Assembly (NCBI GenBank): GCA_010279815.1
Contig: QEOQ01000041.1
Location: 967,784 to 1,031,783, forward strand
Length of the DNA: 64,000 nucleotides
Reading direction: 5' to 3'
Source: Brachionus plicatilis
Taxonomy: Eukaryota > Rotifera > Eurotatoria > Ploima > Brachionidae
Below, one piece after another: positions 28,552 to 40,017 of the stretch. A program made the position numbers and the translations under genes. Numbering within the stretch: position 1 is the first letter of the stretch; every line of letters begins with the position of its first letter. The notes below the pieces were generated by a model, which ran no database searches, had not been told where the DNA came from, and saw nothing but the letters and a program-made list of their open reading frames with translations.

Positions 28552-30823
28552 TTATTGTTCCTTCTTTTTTGGCTCAGCTAGACTTCTTAATAGTCTATTT
28601 CCGGCAACAAAAGCAATCACACCCAATATGGCCAAGTATCTAATTGTCTGGAACATATTAAATTTAATCCAGTAGCAGTAAAATAGTCCAAAAATTCCCG
28701 CCAAAGCAACATGGAACAAAATGCCCGACAACGAAAACGAAAATCGCTTAAAGTTAAATCCAATTTTCAACCACTTTGGAAACAAAATTAATATTTTAAT
28801 AAAATTTTAATAATCAAACATACCAATATAAACAGAATAGCCAATGGAGCTAAAACTAGACCAGTGAAAACTGTTGAGACAGCGGTTGACGGAGTTGGAT
28901 CAGCAATTCTGAATAGATGCTTGATCTCAGGCTTTTTGGCAAAGAGAGCTGCTTTGTCTTGAGCAGCGCTTGAAGTTTGCTCATCACTAAAATGAAGATT
29001 AAGATCAGCTAAGTTCCATGAAACAGGATTTTGCATTAAAGCATCAGCAACAATTAACTCTACTGAATAGACCCCACTCAGACGTCTGAAGCTTTTGGCA
29101 TTAGTGTTCAAATCAACATCAGCAGAATACTGGCCATTAGAATATTGAGCCAAAAAGATGATTTCACGGCCTGATTTAGCCTCGGAAAATCTCAAAAAAG
29201 CCTGATGAACTTCCATGCTGGATCCTTTAACTTTATCCTTTACGGCAAATCTAACGTAAAGCTTTGACTGTTGGTCTGCTTCGAGTTTTTGCTGTACTCG
29301 TTGATTAGCTTGTAATCTTTAAAAAAAAATTTATTTTAAATTAATTTTTTATTTTTTAAATTTTTTATTTGGTTTATTTTAAAATAAATTTTTAAAAAAT
29401 TTACGTGGTCAGTTTTGGAAGTCCTTGATCACGATCGCCAACACCAATTTGCAAATCACCTACACTCACAACTGTGGTCACTTTTACTAAAACACTATTG
29501 TCAACTAAAAAGAACCTCTTGTCATTATTTGCAGGCGCCTTTGGCACAACCGATACAGTGACTGTATAAAAATCAGCATTTGGTTGTTGGTCAACAAGTT
29601 TTATTTCGTAGGTAGTGCCATCACTTGATTTTGGACTAAATGCTTTTTTGGCAGATAACAAAGTTGACTTGCTGCTTTTGGCTGCTAAAGCTTCAACATC
29701 CAATTTGACTTGTCGAACCGAAGCCCCAACAACATTGGTTACACTGATCAATAAATTTGGTTGTTCGGATGAGACTGAGACAGAGGACAAACGATTCAGA
29801 ACAAGGGGAATATAAAACTGGACAAAAATTAGCTAAATTTTTTTTAAGTTTAAAATAAAATTTTTTTACTTGATTGTCAGTAAGCTTTAGAGCTGCTTTT
29901 AGCAAGAAGAAAGCCGATCTAGCATTGGTTGGTGATCGTTTGTTGGTCAGATAGTTGACAAATTTTGTAAGTTTGGTCTGGTCGAATTTGGCAGGAAATT
30001 GCTTCATTTTGGCAGAAAGCTCAAAAATTCCGTCCAATACCAAACTGGTAGTTCCGACGCCACCTTCATATTGTAGATATTTTTTATCCACCTCATCGGC
30101 TTGCTCAAGAATATCCTCAATCATGTCATAAAAAGTCTTTTGACCCTCGGTTAGCAGACTACCTATGAACAAAGCGTAACCTTGACTAGATACAAAAATT
30201 TTATATTTTTTTTATTTTTTTTTAGATCAAAAATTACTTTAAAATGGAACTGTCTGTTTTCAAAGCGTTCACAGTTGATTTAGACAGCGCATTTGAATCA
30301 ATTGGTGTTTTGAGAGTTTTGGCCACTTGAGCATAATAATACAAATCAGGCACCTTTTGGGATGAAGCTGCCTTGGTTATTGTGGCCTGGTAGTCAGCAG
30401 TTGGGAGCTAGATGAATAAAAAAGAGCTTTAAATTTTAATTTTTTTATCAAAATTTAAACTTACGGCACAATTTGGGACGGATGAAGCCAATGAAAGGCC
30501 AAAATAGACCGATTCAATGCTGTTTTTATCAATTTTTAATTTTACTAAATTACATATTTCCTATTCAGAAAAAAATGAGGATAATTCAAAAAATTTTGTG
30601 GCTAGCTTACAGCTTGGGCTTGGGGCTGGAATTTTTCGCCCAGTAATTCTAAGCCTTTGACTGAGTAGAAAGCGTTGCTTAAGTCAGAATATGGTTTGAC
30701 AGATTCGAATAAATTTCTTAAATTTGCCAAATTGATGGTTGGATAGTTGGAGTTGGTTGCTGATAGAGATATGGCAACGCAAGAGATAAGTACTGCTAGA
30801 ACAAGAAAACTTTTGTTGGTCAT
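28552..30823 (-). CDS. RPN2: Ribophorin II, oligosaccharyltransferase subunit
   Basis: Subunit of the ER oligosaccharyltransferase (Swp1 in yeast) that N-glycosylates nascent proteins. Seven exons on the minus strand join in frame: 30823-30611, 30560-30465, 30407-30238, 30185-29870, 29817-29405, 29316-28824 and 28773-28552, giving 640 residues against 631 in human. All introns are short (about 46-90 bp) with GT..AG ends. Seen: signal peptide (MTNKSFLVLAVLISCVAISL), FYSVKGLELLGEK near residue 55-65, KKYLQYEGGVGTTSLVLDGI, PVSWNLADLNLHF, KPEIKHLFR, then three hydrophobic segments ending FNMFQTIRYLAILGVIAF and a lysine-rich PKKKEQ tail, the family's membrane anchor. Very secure; the exon joins reproduce the human alignment without gaps at the splice points. 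Confidence 0.95.
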
Positions 30824-31690
30824 TATTGAATCTAAATAATAATAGATTTAGGTTTAGAATTAATTTAAGAGAAGTTAAATTCGTCATCATTTTTTTATTT
30901 CATTTTTTGATATTTAAATATATTTAGTTAAATATACTTGTTGATTTAATTCAAAAGTTGAACAGTTTGCCACGCAGTATGTTTATTTCAATGATATGTT
31001 AGAAAAAGAGACGTGTAGAAATTTTTCAAATCTTTTTTTTTATATACCTGTATTAGATTTTTTCTTTAATATTTCAAATTCATATTGAAAAAGTTCAGTT
31101 TTTGTTTTATTCGCTCCTAAAATTGTCTTAACAATGCTAAAATTTTTTTTTCTAATATTTCAAATTTATATCGTGAAAAATTAGAAAAAACCGGAGCTAA
31201 GTGGCGCGGTGTTTAAATCCCTGGTTTGAGAAATTAAGTACATAAGAATTAAAATACTAGTACTTACAATGAAGCTCAGATTAATTTTTCAATTGACCAA
31301 GTCCAAAATTCATTTACATTTTTGAACTTGAAAAATAAAGATTAAATTATGGAATAATCATTTTATTTTGAGAATTTGAAAAAATTTCAATTTTTTTTTT
31401 TTTTAAATCATTTAAAAAATGACTTAAAAAAGCACTTTTTTCAAGTAAAAAAGAGTTAAAAATATTTATAAAAAAAAATAGTTAATAATTATTTCAGAAA
31501 CTTTGATTTTAATTAAATTCTAAGTTTAATCAGAATTAGATGTAAATTTTATTGAATATCAGGTAACTTTTTATTTTTGCCGTATTTAATTTTCAAAGGT
31601 ACTAAAATAAATCATTTTTCGAAAATTAAAACTAATTTCAAAATTTGAACTTTTTCTATCTAAAAAAAAATCTTTATAAAAATCAAAGAT
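30824..31690. other. Intergenic, upstream of RPN2
   Basis: RPN2 promoter side. One odd word, GAGCTAAGTGGCGCGGTG followed by TAAATCCCTGG (about 31194-31225), is G/C-rich and resembles the A-box end of a tRNA-derived SINE, but no body or second box can be supported. Confidence 0.4.
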
Positions 31691-31691
31691 A

Positions 31692-32060
31692 CAGTGCCGA
31701 TTTGAAAAGTGGATTTTTGATAATTATACGTAAAAATTAGTAAAAATGAAAAGAGCAAAAAAGAGCTAAATTTTTTGAATTTTTTATTATTTTCTAATAA
31801 ATTTTGAAAAAGTTCCAATTAATTTGTTTATATTTTATCAAAAGTTAATTTTTTAAAACTTAAATTTACGTAAAAATTAGTAAATAATAGTAAAAAAAAG
31901 CAACTTTTCGTAAAATATAAATAAATAATTAGGAACTACTTTATTCAAAATTTATTAGAAAATAATAAAAAATTCAAATAATTGAGCTTATTTTTGGTCT
32001 TTTCATTTTTATTAATTTTCACGTAAATTTACGTAAAATTACCAGAAATCTATTTGTCAA
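31692..32060. mobile_element. Foldback element with TTACGTAA-type arms
   Basis: Inverted repeat: TAAAAATGAAAAGAGC and TTTTTTATTATTTTCTAATA on the left return inverted on the right (about 31940-32040), with ACGTAAA motifs in both outer arms. The left tip is CAGTGCCGATTTGA, related to the CAGTGCTGATTTGA tip of the element at 38142. No coding frame. Confidence 0.65.
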
Positions 32061-32510
32061 GCTACTTGATCAGTTATACTTAGAGGAACAGGTACAGAAC
32101 ATCTTCCTCTAATTAAATTAAATGTTATCTATTAATTGCCAACATTTATCTACTGATAATTTATTTTGCTACTGAGAAAAATAATTATCTACAATATTTT
32201 TATGTAGTAAAAATTAGATACTATAAAATATAATTAGCTGCTACCAAAAAACTAAGCCATTAATTTTTTTAAACAATTAAATCAATAATCAAATCCGAAC
32301 TTATTGATGTTTCATTTTTTATCTATCTGGCCCATGAAACAGTTGGCTATACTTTTTTCAAATCTGAAATATTTTTCATGGAAACATTTTCGAACATTTG
32401 TACATCACATCAGCAAAATTTGTTGTACCTAAAGAGATCAGCTCCAATTTCGATTTTACAAAACGATATTCTTTCTTGATTTAAATAATGTAATTTGTGA
32501 TTTTGTATAA

Positions 32511-32601
32511 GCCTCAATAGCGCAGTCGGTAGCGCGTCAGTCTCATAATCTGAATATCTGGAGTTATCTGGAGGTCGTGAGTTCGATCCTCACTTGGGGC
32601 A
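32511..32601 (+). tRNA. tRNA-Met (CAT), intron-containing, copy 2
   Basis: Identical over 91 nt to copy 1, with the same 18-nt intron, A and B boxes and a downstream AATAATTTTTT terminator. Forms the left arm head of the palindrome. Confidence 0.9.
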
Positions 32602-33254
32602 ATAATTTTTTATGAAAAAAAAATCTTAAATGATCAAAACTAAAAATTAGTTATTCTTTATTTTCAAGTTAATAGCAAAAATTTCAATTTTAAGACCTGA
32701 AATCTTAAATAAATATCTAAAAATTTTGTTTCGAGCACAAATTTACAAACTTTAAATTAAGAAGTATGTATCTTTTTAGATATTCTTTTACAACTCAAAC
32801 TACTTCGGTGACGATTGTATCAGTTGAATGCAAGTCTTTTTTAGAATTGTTTTGTAAAAATAGGTATAAATAGGTATAGTTTAGCAAATCAACATAATCA
32901 GTTGGTTACGTATATTGAACTAACATTTTTTAATAAATTAGTTGAATATTAATTTTGTAATTATTTATATTTAAATAAAAACTACTTCTCTGTTTCAGTC
33001 GCAAAACAATTCTAAAAAAGACTTGCATTCAACTGATACAATCGTCACCGAAGTAGTTTGAGTTGTAAAAGAATATCTAAAAAGATACATACTTCTTAAT
33101 TTAAAGTTTGTAAATTTGTGCTCGAAACAAAATTTTTAGATATTTATTTAAGATTTCAGGTCTTAAAATTGAAATTTTTGCTATTAACTTGAAAATAAAG
33201 AATAACTAATTTTTAGTTTTGATCATTTAAGATTTTTTTTTCATAAAAAATTAT

Positions 33255-33345
33255 TGCCCCAAGTGAGGATCGAACTCACGACCTCCAGATAACTCCAGAT
33301 ATTCAGATTATGAGACTGACGCGCTACGGACTGCGCTATTGAGGC
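33255..33345 (-). pseudogene. tRNA-Met (CAT) copy 3, D-loop mutated
   Basis: Same 91-nt gene on the minus strand but with one change in the D loop: AGTCGGTAGC becomes AGTCCGTAGC, so the first of the invariant G18-G19 pair is lost. G18 normally stacks with Psi55 to hold the elbow and lies in the A box, so function is probably impaired. It is otherwise intact, including intron and terminator. Confidence 0.75.
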
Positions 33346-33390
33346 TTATACAAAATCCCAAATTACATTATTTAAATTAAGCAAGAATTT

Positions 33391-34128
33391 TTTTTTTTGT
33401 ATCTCCCATCAAGGAAAAAATACTTGATTTCTTAAATTGAATAACAGTTTTTTCGATTAAATTTAAATGTCTACGTCCAATTTTAAGTTTAAGTAAAATT
33501 TGAATCAACGAAATTGAGCATTTAATTATCAAAATTCTCCAGATTACTTAATTTCTTAAATTTATTTGAAAATATATTACATTTAAGCTCGTCCAACAAT
33601 GTATTACCTTCTTTTTTGTTCTTTTTGGTTTTAAAGGATTTTATAGTCAAATAAAAGATTTAATTTCGTAATTTTTTATATACAACTATCTCTCAGCATC
33701 GATCTACAATGAAAGAACAACAACTTTTTAAAGGGTTTGCTATTTTTGGAACCCTGTGTGTAAAAAAATTTTTTTTTTGCCCCCTTCAAAAAAATTTTGT
33801 TTTTGGGGTTTTCGAGGGCGTAGATTACGAATTTTGAGTCAAAAATGTGAAATTCAGATAGCACTAAAGTTTTGAATTTCGTGAACTTTATTTATATTTT
33901 TAAAAAAAATTTTATTTATTAATTAAAACTAATTTTTTATTCTTTATTCTTTATATGATTAAAAACTACCAAGATTTGGTTAGAAATTATTGAAAAGTTA
34001 AGCAATAATATAACTAATTAAACTTAGGACTAAATTACTGCCATGAGTTGGTAAAGCTTATCACAAGTTAAATTAATATTGCTTACATACACTTCGTTAT
34101 CCAGGTAAAAAAATTTTTATCAGAAAAA
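33391..34128. other. Spacer with one dispersed repeat
   Basis: Contains the second, inverted copy (33715-33890) of the repeat at 25253-25430. The rest is A/T-rich with nothing recognised. Confidence 0.5.
33715..33890 (-). repeat. Dispersed 180-bp repeat, copy 2
   Basis: Inverted match to 25253-25430 (for example AAATTCAGATAGCACTAAAG, near 33850). Confidence 0.7.
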
Positions 34129-34713
34129 CATGGTTTAACCCAAGAATTTGTCGTTTTACCGCACCATAGACTGATTCATAACGGCGAAAAAAAAAATTAA
34201 AATGAGCATTTAAATGCCGCTATAGGTCGATTTTAATTTATTAAAGTTTCGAAACAACCGCATGCGGTAGAATTAAGTTTTTAAGGAAAAAAAAACATTT
34301 TTTTTAGAAAGAAAAAAATTAATTAAAAATTGGTTCAAAAAATTCGATGTTTTAAATAAAAATTAAAATTTTAATTATTTCTAATTATTTTTCCATTCTC
34401 ATCTCTGGGTAATGGTGGTCTTCCTCTTGTTTTTTTGACACTTGAGATGGAGTTGACTCATTTTGTATATTTCATAATAGTAAAAAAAAGAAAAAAGAAA
34501 AATTGCAAAACCAACTTTTTTAAATTTTTTTCTTTTTTAAAAAAATGTTTTTTTTTTCCTTAAAAACTTAATTTTACCTCATGCGGTTGTTTCGAAACTT
34601 TAATAAATTAAAATCGACCTATAGCGGCATTTAAATGCTCATTTTAATTTTTTTTTCGCGGTTATGAATCAGTTTATGGTGCGGTAAAACGACAAATTCT
34701 TGGGTTTACCATG
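34129..34713. mobile_element. Foldback element with ~180-bp arms
   Basis: Left tip CATGGTTTAACCCAAG and right tip CTTGGGTTTACCATG open arms that match over TTTGTCGTTTTACCGCACCA, GATTCATAAC, AAATGCCGCTATAGGTCG and CGAAACAACCGCATGCGG. The roughly 200-bp spacer reads on the minus strand SSVKKTRGRPPLPRDENGK, an AT-hook-like RGRPP motif, possibly a scrap of the parent transposase. Confidence 0.75.
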
Positions 34714-35323
34714 GTAATTACCGGATCCTGTCTTAGGCGCGAAAAATCTTTTTTATTCAATTTTATTTTTTTTAACATGAAATGACTGGGATTAGCCGCA
34801 TTGCGGTTGTGGCAGGGCTAGGTATTAACTGCTGCGTCTATGCGCAAGGGTTTACGGTATTTAAATGTATCTTTTTCTTTTTTTGCTAAAAAATGCTTCA
34901 ACACCTTAAAAATATGCTGCTCTAAGAATTCAAGAAAAATTTACCTGAGAGGAGTGAAGCATTAAATTAGGACTGACGGAGGGGTTATCGCATCGCTGCT
35001 CTCAATGTAAAAATGCACATTATCTATTCTTTTATCTATTTTGATAAATAGTTTACACTAAATTGATATTAGATGACGCCAATTTCAAATGCCAGATATC
35101 TGTAGGAAAAGTTGTTAAAATAGCGTCGATTTGGATGCCATTATTAAGCCATAAGCAGCAAGTTTTCAGCTTAGAGATGTTCTGACGCTTTGCCAAAGAG
35201 CAACAATCTCTGGTTTCCAAGGTCTTGAAACTCAATTCTTTCATTTTAAATCAAGATAAAAATATTTGTATTTAACCTAAAAAAATAAATGCATAAATAA
35301 ATATCTAATTTAGTTGTTGCGTA
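34714..35323. other. G/C-richer unexplained intergenic patch
   Basis: 34775-35000 is markedly richer in G+C than its surroundings (for example TGCGGTTGTGGCAGGGCTAG) but gives no long frame. A 63-codon minus-strand frame at 35053-35244 is undisturbed but unrecognised. Possibly old repeat. Confidence 0.35.
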
Positions 35324-36270
35324 GATTATGGTTAAGATTGTCAGAATCAAAAATATCAGATTCAAATTATCAGAAAAAAAATGTCAATTCTGATAATTTT
35401 AACAAAGAGATAGCGATTATTTTTTTATTGGCTAATTTTATAATAGAAATTATTTAAGCGATCGTAAATGAACCAATTATTTGAACAAGCAGGCTCACTT
35501 GGATTTTAATTTGAAATGACGACCCAGTGATTTTTAGCATGAGCAACTTGGAAAAAAAGTGATACATTAAGTACATCAGGATTAAAAGGAGGACCCTCAA
35601 TTGAAAAATAATCGGGCATAAACAAACCATTTGAACCATATTTTTTAAATATAAGGTTTCGGAATTCTGTTATATGCAAATTATTTAATTCTTGGTTTTT
35701 ATCGAGCTTTGAAAGATCTAGAGAAATAGGAACCCGCTCAAAGTCGAGGAACCCGCTGTGAGTGTATCCTGTACGTTAAGCGTATAATTATTGCTCACTA
35801 AAATTTCCTTTACGCTTGTAAAAGCTTTAATATAAGTTTCTCGCTCTTTGTTTTGGAGCAGAATGTAAGCTGCTGGAAACATTCTATTTTGAAAGACAAT
35901 GAATTGACAATATCTGATGGAAATGAGACGGACAAGTCTTGAAGGTACCATCTTGTAGCGCTTCCTAAAATTTTCATACCTATTGGTGAAATGAATACCA
36001 AAATACCTATCTTAATTTAACTTCAATAAAAAGTTTTATTATTGATGTTCATTAACTTTTATAAACTAGGATTCAATTTTATTTAATTAATATTCAATTG
36101 TCAGTTAATTTGAAACGTTTTATCTTCCAATAAGAATAAAGTAAAAACAAAAATCAGGATTGGTTTGACATTTTTAATTCTGACAATTTTGATTTTTTTT
36201 ACATTCTTACTTTTTTTTTTCTGACAATTTTACTCTGATATTTTTGATTCTGACAATCTGAACCATCTCC
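35324..36270 (-). mobile_element. MULE-like element with 9-bp target duplication (decayed)
   Basis: TGTTGCGTA flanks both sides (35315-35323 and 36271-36279), the 8-10 bp target duplication typical of Mutator-like elements. Ends are inverted repeats sharing ATGGTT(A/C)AGATTGTCAG followed by AATCAAAAATATCAGA. Inside, on the minus strand, 35951-35718 reads MVPSRLVRLISIRY and FPAAYILLQNKERETYIKAF, resembling the MULE transposase core (family pattern: vP..f.QLy.i....P..Y.LL.nK...tY). Then 35700-35500 reads EFRNLIFKKYGSNGLFMPDY and VAHAKNHWVVISN, resembling an Ulp1-like protease His motif. Stops and shifts separate the pieces, so it is a non-autonomous, internally deleted copy. TIR and TSD are firm; the Ulp1-like part is tentative. 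Confidence 0.75.
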
Positions 36271-36467
36271 TGTTGCGTAACTAAGCTCAGTGTGTCAAAA
36301 TAAAAAATGACACTGGACTTGGCATATTTCCGAATTCGGTCTTAATCACTCATATGGTATTTGAAATAAGAATCATGAGCAATTTCATGTTACGCAATTA
36401 AATAACTATTTAATTTTACTAAAATTAAAAAGTTTATTAAAATTAAGATAAAAAATGCTCAAAAAAT

Positions 36468-36586
36468 GTCTAGGACCATATCACGTTGAATGCACCGGTT
36501 CTCGTCCGATCACCGAAGTTAAGCAACGTCGAGCCCGGTTAGTACTTGGATGGGTGACCGCCTGGGAATACCGGGTGTTCTAGGCT
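36468..36586 (+). rRNA. 5S ribosomal RNA, copy 1
   Basis: About 119 nt starting GTCTAGGACC and ending GTTCTAGGC plus T-run. Contains the conserved core GTTGAATGCACCGG, GTTAAGCAACGTCG and GTACTTGGATGGGTGACCGC, i.e. loops and the internal Pol III control region (A box, intermediate element, C box). The terminal stem GTCTAGGAC/GTTCTAGGC pairs. It is a lone copy, not part of a visible tandem array, and is identical to the copy at 52767-52885; both share the upstream word AAATGCTCAAAAAATG. Confidence 0.95.
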
Positions 36587-37356
36587 TTTTTTTTTTCGTT
36601 GCTACCAAATAAGAAACTTTCAGACTAGGGTCTCTTTTCTGATTTTCAATTTATTATTTATTCTTTCATTCTCCGTATCAATTTCTAATATTATCAATTC
36701 TTCTAATTGCGAGGAACGAGCGTGTTGTGACGAGCTTATTAACCAGACACGAGAATACTGAATTGATTTGAACGAGTCGATAGCGATTGGTTCGATTCTT
36801 TAAACCAATCATTTCTAAAAATTGATTAATTGATAGAATTATTTGGATACTGAAAAAATGAATTCTTAATTAGCTATTTATATAATATTTATTGGCAAAG
36901 AGAAAATGGTCAGAAAAAATTATTAATTCTTTAACACTAATCTTCGATTTTTACTTGTGTTTCAAAAATAACTCAAATAAAAGTGTTGGGTTGAAAGAGG
37001 ATTCTTACCCAGCCACTTTTTAGAAACCGTGCCGTGTTTTCATTGACCGGTCAACATTTTAATAGGCGGTCAGCTGTTCGGTAAGCTTGGCGGTCTAAAT
37101 TTTGGACCGTAATAAAATACGGTCAGGAAAAAAGAGTCAGTCAAAAATGCTGTCTACTTTTTGGCGGACAGCCCCTAAAATAACTTTTTCCAAACTTTAA
37201 TTTTTATTTTATTTTGTTAAAAATTTAAATAAAAATCATTATTTATTTTAAAAAATTTATTTTAGGATTCTATTAGAGAATATTTCTATTCATCCAATAA
37301 TTTTTTTTATTAGCAAATAAAAAAAAACGAGTCTTGCCTTTTATGTTTTCCTCTCC

Positions 37357-37656
37357 CAGGCGGTTCACATAATATGTGACCAAGTGACTTATGTCGAATG
37401 TATGATCAGATATTTTTTTACCTGGTCACATATTATGCTACCAAGCTAGTCAAATTATTGATACAAATTTTAAAAATATTGGTCACTTATTTTTTTTACC
37501 TGGTCAAAAAAATTTAATTTAGGTCACATATATTTGAAATTTAAAAAAAAAGATTAAGAAAAATTTACAAGAAATTTTAAATATCGATTCTTGAAAACTA
37601 ATTTCTATTTTATTTTTAAAAAAATAAGATTGGTCACATATTATGTAACCCGCCTG
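37357..37656. mobile_element. 300-bp MITE with CAGGCGG ends
   Basis: Left end CAGGCGGTTCACATAATATG and right end (inverted) CAGGCGGGTTACATAATATG followed on both sides by TGACCAA, about 28 bp of terminal inverted repeat. The inner copy ACCTGGTCACATATTATGC repeats the motif. No target duplication visible. Confidence 0.65.
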
Positions 37657-38141
37657 GTCACATATCCATAATATGATTATAGAATAAGTTTTTTAGCCAG
37701 AAAAAGTACAGCTACTTTTAAGCCGATCATTTTTATCGATTTTAAATTCTCCAAGATGTTTTTTGAATTAGATAAAAATTAGCTTTTTTGAAATTAAGAG
37801 TAAATTAAATTTTGAACGAGAGCTCTATAACAAATTTATATTTTTTATGTTAGAATGTGGAGATTTTAATTATCTAAAAAACAGTGTGTTCTAAACAAAA
37901 AAAATATATTTTTAGTTTTTCAGCCTTTAAAAATAAGAGCTAGATGACCTTTTCTTTTTTGCAATAATGCTTAGGTAATTCTCTTAAACCATCCGACCCC
38001 GGTCCGTGTTTTAGTAAAAAACAGGAGTTTGAGCATAAGCCTATGGCTGGATACAATAAACAAAAAAAAATAAAATTTATCATTTTCACAACTAATCTTT
38101 ACGGATAAAATATTTTGATCTTAAAAAAGTCTGCAAAATAC

Positions 38142-38288
38142 AGTGCTGATTTGATACTTGAGATTTTGGTAATTTTAAGTAATTATTCGAAATTTTCGTA
38201 ATTTTTCGTAATTTATCCTTTCCTTACATACGTAATTTTTCAAAAAATTACGTTAAATTACCAAAAACCCTAGTATAAAATCAGCACT
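38142..38288. mobile_element. Short foldback MITE rich in TTACGTAA
   Basis: AGTGCTGATTTGATACT at the left is matched inverted by AGTATAAAATCAGCACT at the right, with GGTAATTT and ACGTAATTTTT words in both arms; almost all of the 147 bp can pair. Confidence 0.7.
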
Positions 38289-40017
38289 TATATTTAGAAT
38301 AGTTAATATCTTTTTTTTTAAATATTTTAATAATTGTCTAAGCAATTTATTCTAAAATTCGAACATTATAGAACAGTTTTAAGATCTTTTTTGAGTCACT
38401 TAATGTTGTGTCAGCTAAAATATTTCAAATAAATGTCTTTAAATAATTAAGTCTTTGATTAAAAATTGTGAGTCATTAGTTGTGTCAGACTTTTTCAGAT
38501 TTTTTTGCTGAATTTTGACAAATCTGGTTTTTACTTATTATTCAAATCTTGAGGATCATCAAACTTTTACTTAAAATTAAAGCTTAATTTTTCTTTAATT
38601 TGAAAAAAAATTCATTCACACAAGGTATTGATTGCACAGTATACTTCTAGACATACAAAAACTGAATGATTTTGTGGTAATAATTTTAAGAATATTTATT
38701 TCAAAGAAAATTAGAATTATTTAAAAAAAATTAAGTACTGAATCGTAAAAGAATAGCAAAAATAAAATAAAAATAAAAATGAATCATAAAGTGTTGCATA
38801 AATAAAGAATGAATCGCAAAAGTTAAGCTTGAAATCTAATGTAATTGGAAATAATTAAAAATTGAATTAAACTAATTATTAAATACTAAATTCCTAAGAA
38901 CTTAAGACATCTTTTTCAATGATCTGGAAACTATAGTAATGTTAAAAAAAATCTGTGCTTTGTTTCTTTCTATGTTAATATTAAAAAATACTGCTATGCT
39001 AGATTTGTCAATTAAATTTTTTAATTCTCCAAATTGGTAAACTTTGGAACAAAACTTAAGATATTTTAAATATTCCGAATAAAGTTTAATTAAGATAAAC
39101 TTATTTATAAAAATAAAAAAAATTGATAGATCTAATCAAAAATTAAACAGGGGCAAATTTTCAATGCAAATCCTGTATTCCTCTTTCTGATAAAAATTAA
39201 TTTTGCAATTAAAAAGAAAAATTATCTGAAGAAAGAAATATAGGCCATTCCTGAATACCTTTTGAGAAAATTTTTAAAACAATTTTTTAAAAATTTAAAA
39301 AAATTTTTTTGGCTGGTCTAATGACCGTTGACCAAAAAATTGAGGGTATTTTTGACAATCCTTATTATACGGGTTTTCAAAAATACGGTCAAAAAATGAC
39401 CGTAAAATACCTCTCGCCAAATGCACCTGTTTTCTCTGACCACATCCAAAACTATTAAATAACGTCCCGTTACTCGCATATCTAAAGCTCTGCTTCATCT
39501 AGTACCTTAAATATCAAAATTTGATGTCTTTTTTGAATTTTTTCAAAACCACATATCAAAATTAACTATTAATTAATTTTTTCTATTTTAAATGGGTCTT
39601 TTTATTTCGTAGCCACAAATTTAAAAAATTTTTTTCCCTATTTTTTAATAAAATTCCCCTTTTAATTGATTCTTAAAAATATAAATTTTCTAAAAAATAA
39701 AACGTAAGGAACTAAAGCACCAATTTCAACATATAAAAGAATTAATTAAGATAATGTGGAGTAAAGTCAACAGAAGAATTCGCAAGCATAAGGATAAATT
39801 GACTTAAAAAAAATACTGGACTTGTTCAAAAAAATGTGCGAAAAAAAAATTTTAAGAAAAGGATGATAAAAAATTTGATAAGTTTTGGTGTAATTCTAGA
39901 TTCCAGGTATTGCAACTAAAAATAGTAATTTTGAATTATTTTAATTTTATTTAATATTTATTAAGATTTAATTTATTTCGTTTCAAGGTGGCTATTTAAC
40001 AACAACAACAAAAATTA

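Larger units (their letters stand above)
32472..33390. repeat. 0.9-kb palindrome capped by two tRNA-Met copies
   Basis: Arms of about 383 bp (32472-32854 and 33001-33390) are almost identical inverted copies separated by about 146 bp of unique spacer. Each arm begins (from outside) with about 35 bp of shared flank ending TTTTGTATAA, then the tRNA-Met gene pointing inward, then tail type A down to AGAATTGTTTTG. The near-identity, including non-coding tail, indicates recent origin or gene conversion. Confidence 0.9.
36712..39505. mobile_element. 2.8-kb insertion in tail B, probably nested repeats
   Basis: Defined by comparison with the uninterrupted copy at about 26300-26315. Flanking words TTCTTCTAAT (left) and TTCATCTAGT (right) could be a decayed 10-bp target duplication. 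The left edge TGCGAGGAACG and, about 24 bp inside the right edge, the inverse of TGCGAGTAACG suggest terminal inverted repeats. The interior shows repeated CGGTCA words and two smaller elements (37357-37656 and 38142-38288). No transposase frame recognised. Confidence 0.5.
36624..40017 (-). repeat. tRNA-linked repeat tail type B, copy 2, interrupted
   Basis: Inverted counterpart of 25164-26397, read leftward from tRNA copy 4. Homology is in two parts, 39506-40017 and 36624-36711, separated by a 2.8-kb insertion. The tail stops at ACTAGGGTC (36624), 38 bp from the end of the 5S gene. Confidence 0.7.

Noticed and set aside
31194..31225. tRNA-derived SINE head
   Set aside because: Only one A-box-like word is visible; no B box at the right distance and no second copy in the window.
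33676..33864. 62-codon frame at the 180-bp repeat
   Set aside because: The matching copy at 25253-25430 does not keep the frame, so it is not coding.
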